This document shows, one piece after another, positions 56,413-64,000 of a stretch of 64,000 nucleotides of DNA (its first letter is position 1; every line of letters begins with the position of its first letter). The stretch spans positions 1,116,001 to 1,180,000 of the forward strand of contig JAEVHH010000007.1 in assembly GCA_017607445.1 (NCBI GenBank). The letters run 5' to 3'. The stretch comes from Histoplasma ohiense. Lineage: Eukaryota > Ascomycota > Eurotiomycetes > Onygenales > Ajellomycetaceae. The notes under the pieces were generated by a model. It saw nothing but the letters and a program-made list of their open reading frames with translations, searched no databases and had not been told where the DNA came from. The translations under genes and the position numbers were made by a program.

Positions 56413-57889
56413 ACGGCTGCTCTATCATGCATGGCCCAGCTAGTCTACTCACCTCGTTTGTGTGCGGCGGTTCCTGGAGCCACAGTCCCTCGCACGCCAA
56501 GTTCGGTTTTTCCTCCTCTGTTACGCTACCTTCCTTACATCGACAAACACATGTCTAAACAAAAGAAGCCCGTTAGTACATGGCGTTCTAGGTGTACTTG
56601 TCGTTTTCATTTTTTTTTCTTATCCTATCCTCTTTTCTTTTTCATCATCATCATATTTTTTCGCTTCGATCGTGTTTATAGTTTTCATGCGGATACATAG
56701 GATTTTTGCCGGTATATGCTTCCTTTATTTTTCCTTTCCCCCCCAACCCCCCTCTTTTTTTTACTCCCCTCCCACTTTTCCCACTTTTTCTCTTTCTCTT
56801 TCTTTTCTTCTCCCTTCTTTTTTTACGGCGCCTGGTCCCTTTCAATTTCTTACTTTCCTATCCTTCACTTTCCCCCTTTCCTGGGCCTCAATTTACGTAT
56901 GCTTCTATCTACTCTGTATTTCTGCTCTCTTCTTCTTTTACTCTCGTCCCCAGCAAGCTTTGTTGATAGCCATTTTCGGCTCGCTCCTGATGTTTTTCGT
57001 TTGGTAATCCTCATCTTCATCTCACCGTTTTTTAATTTTTTAATTTTTTTTTTTACTTGATGATGTTTTGCTCTCTGTTCCTCTGCGACCCATGCTTTTC
57101 GCCTCAAAACTTTGCTGTGGTGTGTTGCTCTTGTGCTTGGCTTCTCGACCAGGGGACGTGAGATGGGCTTCTGAGTGTCCAGATGCGGGACTGATAAAAG
57201 CGGATTGGAATTCCAATTGGAAAATATTACCCCGGAAGGAAAATAAGTATAAAAATGGAAGGATGAGGAATGAAATGGGAAATGGGCGAATGGTTGGAAG
57301 ACATGGGACAATGCGGTGTCTGCTTGCGAATTTGTATTTCTTGTCTTTTCATTCAAGAAGGCTTTTCCTCTATGCTTGGGAACTCCATTGTCGTTTACCT
57401 TCTATCCCTGTTTCCCCCCGTTATGCGTAGATAGACTAATTGATGCTCGTCTGCTGAAATGAGGCTTCTCCATTCGATCGAGGACAGTGGATATCACGTG
57501 AGACTACATGTGGCTGAATGCCAAGCTTCTTTATCGATAAGATAAGATCCAGCCCTAGCGTGTTTCCGTCGCGGTTCCAGCGCGTCATCGCGTTGGATGA
57601 TCGATCGAGAAGATTTCAACTTCCTTCACTCAACGACCATATATGCGAGTGCGTGGACTTTCGTTCTCCGGACATAGTTAACTCGCCAATACGCATACCA
57701 TTGACCGCTACATTTTCTTCAGCCTTAGAATGCCATACTTTCCCCCTTAAATTCCGGGTTTCAGCGGAGGCCGGTTTGCCAGTCCGGGTCGGACAATCCA
57801 GAGCCTACTCCCAATCGCGCAATTTGTTGACACGTCGTTGTCTCCCCTCCTAATAGGTTACGGTAGCAGTTGGAATTTGAGTTGGTAGA
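56413..57889. other. RTF1 3' flank and MRC1 promoter
   Basis: No gene. The plus strand at 56590-57060 is an extreme T/C tract giving spurious Phe/Leu/Pro-rich open frames. 57450-57889 is the likely MRC1 leader; it contains ACGCGT-free sequence but several CGCG words, and I did not find a clear MBF (MCB) box. Confidence 0.5.
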
Positions 57890-60800
57890 ATGGAAATGGA
57901 TACAACTCCCACTCGCGACCCGTCGCGGTCCACAATCACACCTGACCGCGATGTGCACGGTGGAAATGACAGCGATGATGCCGGCGTCAATTCGCCTGCC
58001 ATATTGACTCCAGGCGCAAAGATTCGGGCCATTATGGCAGCGTATGATTCTGATTCTGATTCTGATTCCGATTTGGAGGGGCAACGGGAGAAGGGGCTGG
58101 AAATTGACCACTCAAATCGCCCTGCTAATAGCAGCGACAATCATGCTGCCAGCAAGAAGGCAGAGAAGCCTGTGTCAAGGCCATTGTTTACACCATTTAC
58201 TTATCATCCTCAGGGTGATGACGATTCTATGGATGAAGAGGAAGAGGAGTTACCTGTGCAGCCCAAGGGAAGGATGGCGGCACGGATGCAGGCGTCAGCG
58301 GCGGAGCTGGGTGCAGCTGTGTCCCAGAGGGACAGGTCGCATGAGCGGGGTTGTATAGGGGTGATACAAGAGCCGGAAGGTATTATTGAGGGTAATAAGG
58401 GTGTTCCCCCTCCGGTTTCTGAGGATGAGGAGGAGGATCAAGATGTTCGCGCATCTGGAAGGAGGACAATACCTGCTGTAGCAATGGAGTCGCGTCGTTC
58501 GTATTCTCCCCTCTTTGTACCGGAGGGGTCACCCGGACTTAATGCAATTACGGGCGGAGCCATGGAGACGGATGATGAAGTCCAAACAAGCACAAGGAGA
58601 GCCCGTCCGAGTCGCGGACGGAGATCTGCCTCGATAGTTTCGAACCGGTCATTTTCGCCCCTGTTCGTCTCTCAGGATTCTCCCATTGCGACAAGAGACT
58701 CTGATAATATGCAGGATGTTGTGGAAACGGATGATGAGGATGGGGGGATCGGATCAAAAGCCCATAATAGGCTTATGGCTCTCGTTGAGAAGAAGCGAAA
58801 GGAACGCGAAGCCCGCGAACAGCTAGAGGCAGAGAAGAAAGCCGCCAGGTTGCAAAAATCGAATGAGCTAGAAGAAACGCTGCTAAGCTCTGGTCAACTC
58901 AGCGACGACGGTGATGATTCGGAGTCTGGGAGAAAGTTAACGCAACATTCGCGCCCCTCTGCGCGAAAAGCAAGTAAGAAGGCGTTGCTGGAGATGAATC
59001 GCGAGACTCAACGTATGAGTCGTAACATGCAGCTGGCACACCAGGCTGTGACGAAGAAGAAGATTACGCTAGGTAGCTTTTTGGCCAAATTTAATAGCAA
59101 AAGTTCGTCGATCAATGCGACTGCGACTACGACTCCTGCAACTGCTTCGTCGGATCGTGAGGAATGTCAGCATAGGCATAGCAGCACACCTCCCACTTCG
59201 CCATTGGAAGAGGGGATTTCGGAGGACAAACCCCTGGAGGTGGCTGCCGAAGATAACGGAAGTGGAGTTAACGGGTCGAATGATGATGACGACCCTTATC
59301 TTCCATCCGTGGCAGAAGTATTCGTTGCATCCGTGCGGGATTCTCACGCACAAGTTGATCCCTCTCGTCTGGAGCGGCGACAATCGAAAGCGCCCTCCGT
59401 TGCTCCAGCACCCGAAGTATCCAATAAAACAACACGACCCGTCCGTGTCCGTCTCTCCCGCCAATTGGTCGCTGAGAGTCAAAAGAATGACGCCGATTCT
59501 GATTTAGAAATCATCACTTCCCCTGCTAAAACTCGTCGCATCGCTGTGTTTGAGAACCTTCCGGCGCGTAATAACCAGTCATCCTCCACATTGCTGAAAC
59601 TAAGAGCTCTAGCGCAGCTCACGTCTCCGCCGCGCCACGGACATACAACCATGATGACCCGCAGTGAACTGGATAGCGACCTGTTCCGACGCGCACGGCT
59701 GCAGGCGTTACAAGAACGGCAGGAGAAGATTGAGCAGTTGAGGGCCAAGGGAATTGTTATTGAGAGTGCGGAGGAACGTCAGCGTGTTAATGATGAGGTT
59801 GAGGACCTGCTGGAGAAAGCTAGGGGGGAGGCAGAGGAGATTGCGAGAAGGGAAAAGAAAGCGGCGAAGAAAAATGGGGAAAATGCGGATGTCGTTGATG
59901 TGGATGATAGTGAAGATGAGGATTATGAGGGAGCGGACGAGGCGGAGGGCCTTTCTGGGTCCGAGGAAGAAGATGGAGAGGACATTACGGTCAGTGATGA
60001 GGAGGAAGAGGAACCCGAGACATTGGAAGAAGGTGACAAGTCCGTTGATGAGAGACATGAGGATACCGGGTTCATCCGTAATGAGGCAGACGAAGCTGAG
60101 GCCTCTGAAGGCGAAAGTGAAGGGAGCGAATTCGACGATACGCAAATACACGGAAGAAGCGGGGATTTCCCACGGAGAAACCGAAGGAATGTTCTTAGCG
60201 ACGACGACGATGATGATGATGATGAAAGTGGAGATGTAGATGCCATTCCCAACCCACATGAAACACCAGCCCGACTATCCTCCCAGCCTCTCATCCCAGA
60301 CCTTGGAGCCTTGCGGACACCATTAATGAACCTAACGCAAGCATTCGGTGCTACTTTTGCAGATAGCCAGGATATCGAAGAGGACTCTCTCGCCGTGCTT
60401 CGCAGAATGCCGGATACTGAGTGCCCTGTTGATCAACTTCTGCTAGAGCGAGACTCACAGGAAATTGTTCGTGACAGCCAAGGGCAGGATTCCGTCCCTC
60501 TCGATTTGTTTGCGAGTTATCCACGAGCCGATGGCGAGGACCGGGTGTCAGAGTCCCCTGCTGCTAGGACGATCACATCGTACTCTCAGGCGCCTGAACC
60601 TACGCAAGATGCTGGCTTTGTATATTCTCCTTTTGACCAAGGGAAGAGATTTACTGATGCGCAAGCACTGGTGCCTGCATCCACCATTGATACGGTGCCA
60701 GTTGCTGATGATGGATCTCCTATTGCCCGACGGGCTGGTCGAAGGCTCCTGCGCCGTGGACCTGTGGCCGATCTTTCTGACGTTGATGAGAACAGCGATG

Positions 60801-62415
60801 ATGATGAAGGGTTCCTAGTCAAATCTGACGCCTTTGATGTTATGCGCAAGGGTGTGATCAAGAAGAAGCAGAAGGCTGCCCAGACTCTCTTTGACAAGTC
60901 GAAAAGCAGGGCACGCGATGTTGTTGATGAGGTGGCTGAAGAGTCTGAGGATGAATATGCGGGGTTGGGAGGGGCGAGTGATGAAAGTGCTGGTGAGGAG
61001 GACGATATTGATCTTGGTATGATTAATGATGATAGTGGAGAGGTGGTTGACGAGAAGGAGTTGGCGGCACTTAATGCGTACGGTTTGCCCCTTATTGGAT
61101 ATTTCATTGGAAATTAGACTAACCGGATCAAATTTACAGAACTCATTCAAGACAGCAAGACGAGCAGCAAGTCAATAAACTGATGAGGGATATAACTACT
61201 GGTGCCCTTCGGCGCAGGCGCGGAGCAGGAGGTGACGACTTGGATCTTTCCGATTCCGATGATGAACGTCTCGCAGCACGCCGGCGTGCAAAGAGAAGGG
61301 AATTCGCCAGGATGCGCAAGGCTCTCCTGGCTGATGAAAAAATAGGCCAGATCGCAGTGGATCCGAAAAAATCTGCTTTCTTGCGCACTATCGAAGATAG
61401 GGATGTGGATAGTGATGTGCAGATGATGGATTTCATGGAAGGGGGAGATGTGAGCAGTTCGCAGGACACGTCACAGGACAATACTATCGGCCGCCATCAA
61501 AACCACGTAGGAGTGAACGATCATTCTGCCGAGCAGGACGATGTTTCCATCGCCAATAACAAGCGCAAGCGCCCACTTAACCAGTCGGGTCCTGATATGC
61601 TGAATCGTGCGCCGTCGCACATGCGTCGTACAGCGGAGAGCGCGATCAGGAAGAAGCCCGTAACGCTCGCTGAGATCCGCGAGTCGGTATCTTTCCTCCT
61701 TGATGGGGTTGATTCTAATGCCTCAGAACCACCCGATGAGGATATAATACTCGCCGATGAGCAGATGGATGGAGAGGCCTATTCACGACACGGTGAAATC
61801 GCCGACGAACAGCAGGAAGAAAATAACCTGGAAACCCACCCCTTCCCCGCTGACAATAGCGACAGCAACGACAATCCCATCCAATCAACCACCAGCGACA
61901 CAAGCTCCAACACTAGCCACATCCACCCCCGCCGCCGCCAGCGCGGCAAAGTCGTCGACCGCCTCTCACTCCGCAGACAAGCATCCTCCAACGCCGCCCG
62001 CACTTCCAACACCTCAACCCCTACAACAATAACCACAACTTCAGGCACCCGTCAGGCCTTCTTCGCCAACGACAGCACACCATTCTTCAAACGTCCACCA
62101 CCCCTGATCCGGCGCGCAACAACGTCTTCGTCATCTTCGTCATCTTCATCCTCTTCCGCGGCGAGCTCGTCGGTGACGTATGCCTCGGACTTGGCGGTGT
62201 CGGTGACGGAATCACGAGCAGGAGTCCAGTTGCACGGTGGTAATGGGAAGAAGGGGTCCGTGAACTACTACGCGGCGGCGAGGGAGAGGCAGAGAGAGTG
62301 GGAGCTTAGGAGGGGGGAGAAAATGGACAGCCGGAGTGGGAAAGGAGTGGGAAACGGAGGGAGGCCGGCCGGAGGTGTTTTGAGGGGATTGCTAGGGGGT
62401 GGGGGTTGGGAGTGA
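57890..62415 (+). CDS. MRC1: DNA replication checkpoint mediator Mrc1 (claspin-like)
   Basis: Replisome component that activates the Rad53/Cds1 kinase during replication stress. Exons 57890-61077 and 61140-62415 give 1487 residues in phase. The protein is acidic, Ser-rich and largely disordered, with many SQ/TQ sites (for example around 870-950) for Mec1/ATR. The N-terminal TPGAKIRAIMAAYDSDSDSD and the Mrc1-like domain are typical: ~1023-1140, DAFDVMRKGVIKKKQKAAQT, then KELAALNATHSRQQDEQQVN and MRDITTGALRRRRG. RREFARMRKALLADEKIGQI follows. A poly-Glu/Asp belt sits at ~660-790. Without splicing the first exon ends at YGLPLIGYFIGN; the intron (GTACGG...TTACAG) is required to reach the conserved domain. 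The extreme C-terminus is Ser/Gly/Arg-rich. Confidence 0.93.
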
Positions 62416-62703
62416 AATTCTTGTTGGATTTAAGGGTATCCTTCTTAGTAACTTCATTTACCTTTTTGTGTATTCAATTTAAGGAACTGGTTGTACGGGG
62501 TAGTATTTTGCCAGTGGCATGAATGGATGAATGAATGGAATTTCAATACATCTCGGTCTCATATCTATCCATTGTAGCCTTTTCTTCCTCGGCTGGAAAT
62601 AAATATTTCATTTGAGGAATGCCATGCTCTCGTGGCTAGGGTAAAATTTACCCCTTCATAAGTCATAACAGCACAATTGCACCTAGTCTCGCATAACTAG
62701 GAG
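62416..62703. other. Convergent 3' region
   Basis: Between the ends of MRC1 (+) and the unknown gene at the right edge (-). GAATGGATGAATGAATGG repeat at 62519-62539. No gene. Confidence 0.5.
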
Positions 62704-64000
62704 TCACAATATATCCCACTCAACACCAACCACCCACTTCTCCACCCTGACATCCTGTCCCCGAGTTTCACCGGTACTCCCAGCAACATGTGCGAAACAA
62801 TCCACCCCTTCCCTACTCTCTTTCGCTGGCCCATTACTTCCAAATTCTTCAATTTCCATCTCCCAAACGAGCCCGCGACGGATTCCTATTCTATCACCCT
62901 TTGACACGGTATGAGTCGGCTGAGATGATGACGCACTCCGGTGTGGATGCTGCCCCGGAGTGTCAGAAATACTGCGATTCTGTGTGCGTGATGGGGTGGA
63001 GATGGGGTCCCCAAACACTAGGATTTTGCGCGATGGGGCCTCTTGTCGAATTGCGGATGGCACTGTGCGATGGGCGCTTGTACTGACGGTGCCACTCGCG
63101 CTAGCTGTGGAAGCATTACTTATTGGAGTAGATATGATTAACGTCACAGGAGCAGGATGGCCAGATGTATACACGTCGAAAGACGCCTGATGGTGAATAT
63201 CAACCACTTCAGCTACTAGGTAGTAATTAACTGGCCGTGCCGGGGGGAGCATTTTCATCTCCCTGGGTCCCTGGGTGCTGCTCGTCTGTGTGCTGTGGAA
63301 TTGGGATGCATGTTTTGCTGCTTCTGCTTCGAGAAGCCAGCCGCGGACAGAAGCGGCCATGCCGCCCGGTACACAGTTTTGGGTGGTGGAGATGGAGCGC
63401 CTAGGGCGACCAGGGGTAAAGGATCTTTTCTCCAGGCTTTGGGTATTTTGGAGATTCTCGGGGGGGTTGGGATGGGTCAAAGGGAGGATAAAGTGCGGTT
63501 GTCGTCGTTGTGAAGTCGTTGGCGCACTAGTTGGCGTCATCTGGAATGAAGAGGTGACATGAGTAGATATGGAAAATGAGGAAGGCTGATGATGATGATG
63601 ATGATGTAAACGGAAATAGGGTTGTTCAGTAGGCGATGAAGGCCTCCGGCCATAGGCTGTGCTTGATGGAAGCAGTGGGGTAACTGACTCATGGCATATG
63701 ACTTGACGGAATGGAGTAGTCGGTGATGCGATTGAGGAGACGGGTGAGTGAGGTTGGGGCGATGACGGAGATGCAGATGGATGAGACGGGCATGAAGAGA
63801 TTGTATCTGCGTTAGGGTTGTCAAGAGCAGGAGATGATACTCTCCGACGTTTTGCCTTGCGTCCTGCAGGTGTTGGGGGAAAAATGGAATCGATTTCGGC
63901 ATCAACATCAAACCCCCCTTCGTGGTTCTGAGTTTCTGTGTATCCCCCTAATGGGGAAGAACTAGAGTGGTAATGGAATAGAATTTCCTCCTCATCGCTA
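62704..64000 (-). CDS. Unknown protein, 5' end beyond the window
   Basis: One minus-strand frame is open from the right edge to the stop at 62704, about 430 residues; the start lies outside. The visible N-terminal half is Ser/Pro-rich and disordered, with FDVDAEIDSIFPPTPAGRKA and a basic KRRRVSSP (possible nuclear signal). The C-terminal ~200 residues look folded: ARPVNYYLVAEVVDIHH, PAPVTLIISTPI, RKILVFGDPI and KGDRIGIRRGLVWEMEIEEF. This beta-rich run with a GDRI turn is like an OB-fold, seen in DNA-binding proteins; that is a guess. A His6 stretch (63587-63606) comes from a GATGAT repeat. Gene name not recognised. Confidence 0.78.
   Translation of the reverse strand, partial: SDEEEILFHYHSSSSPLGGYTETQNHEGGFDVDAEIDSIFPPTPAGRKAKRRRVSSPALDNPNADTISSCPSHPSASPSSPQPHSPVSSIASPTTPFRQVICHESVTPLLPSSTAYGRRPSSPTEQPYFRLHHHHHHQPSSFSISTHVTSSFQMTPTSAPTTSQRRQPHFILPLTHPNPPENLQNTQSLEKRSFTPGRPRRSISTTQNCVPGGMAASVRGWLLEAEAAKHASQFHSTQTSSTQGPREMKMLPPARPVNYYLVAEVVDIHHQASFDVYTSGHPAPVTLIISTPISNASTASASGTVSTSAHRTVPSAIRQEAPSRKILVFGDPISTPSRTQNRSISDTPGQHPHRSASSSQPTHTVSKGDRIGIRRGLVWEMEIEEFGSNGPAKESREGVDCFAHVAGSTGETRGQDVRVEKWVVGVEWDIL
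63585..63606. repeat. (GAT)n repeat encoding poly-His
   Basis: Seven GAT units on the plus strand read as CAT (His) codons in the minus-strand gene. Confidence 0.85.

Noticed and set aside
56462..57060. Several long Phe/Leu/Pro-rich open frames
   Set aside because: They are artefacts of the T/C-rich tract, which lacks stop codons; all overlap in different frames.
59708..60294. Long minus-strand frames inside MRC1
   Set aside because: Shadows of the acidic, Ser-rich coding strand (GAT/GAA codons read as Ile/Phe/Ser on the reverse).
1..64000. Secondary-metabolite cluster, CRISPR array or intact transposon
   Set aside because: No PKS, NRPS or terpene synthase, no spaced direct repeats, and no transposase, reverse transcriptase or terminal repeats were seen.

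Overview
The window is nuclear DNA of a filamentous ascomycete. Genes are split by short introns (about 48-150 bp) with GTATGT/GTAAGT-like donors, CTAAC/CTGAC-like branch points and YAG acceptors. The recognisable proteins (class III-type chitin synthase, formamidase, Rtf1, Mrc1, Cyp40, Not3, Coq7) are of Pezizomycotina type. Long AT-rich and pyrimidine-rich gaps, many microsatellites and decayed gene fragments fit an Onygenales genome (Ajellomycetaceae-like) within Eurotiomycetes; that placement is inference, not proof. I rebuilt gene models by hand from splice signals and phase, and most sum to an exact number of codons.

Left part (1-16 kb): an intron-bearing tRNA-Lys(CTT) at 1660; a 7-exon gene of unknown function (2804-5182); a Pho84-type phosphate:H+ symporter (5696-7874); a broken F-box gene on the minus strand (8289-9803); a formamidase (11405-12975); and a secreted FAD-linked oxidase of the berberine-bridge type (13411-15864, minus). 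This half carries metabolism and transport genes.

Centre (17-29 kb): Cyp40-type cyclophilin (minus), D-aminoacyl-tRNA deacylase (minus), and divergently the CCR4-NOT subunit Not3 (plus). About 6.5 kb follow with no convincing gene, holding low-complexity DNA and decayed coding scraps, before a two-finger C2H2 protein at 29098.

Right of centre (31-51 kb): an MGMT-family protein, a fragment of a protein kinase, a TMEM234-like membrane protein, a small kinase-like protein, chitin synthase, a low-molecular-weight tyrosine phosphatase, Coq7 (ubiquinone synthesis), an uncharacterised protein with a PD-(D/E)XK-nuclease-like signature (47492-49069), and an SRPK-like kinase (50187-51706).

Right end (54-64 kb): the Paf1-complex subunit Rtf1, the replication-checkpoint mediator Mrc1, and the 3' part of an unknown gene that runs off the edge. 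The genes are housekeeping and accessory loci, not one co-regulated cluster; I see no secondary-metabolite cluster, CRISPR array or intact transposon. The best leads for novelty are the PD-(D/E)XK-like protein, the 10-nt micro-exon in the Cyp40 gene, the atypical kinases and the unknown 653-residue protein.
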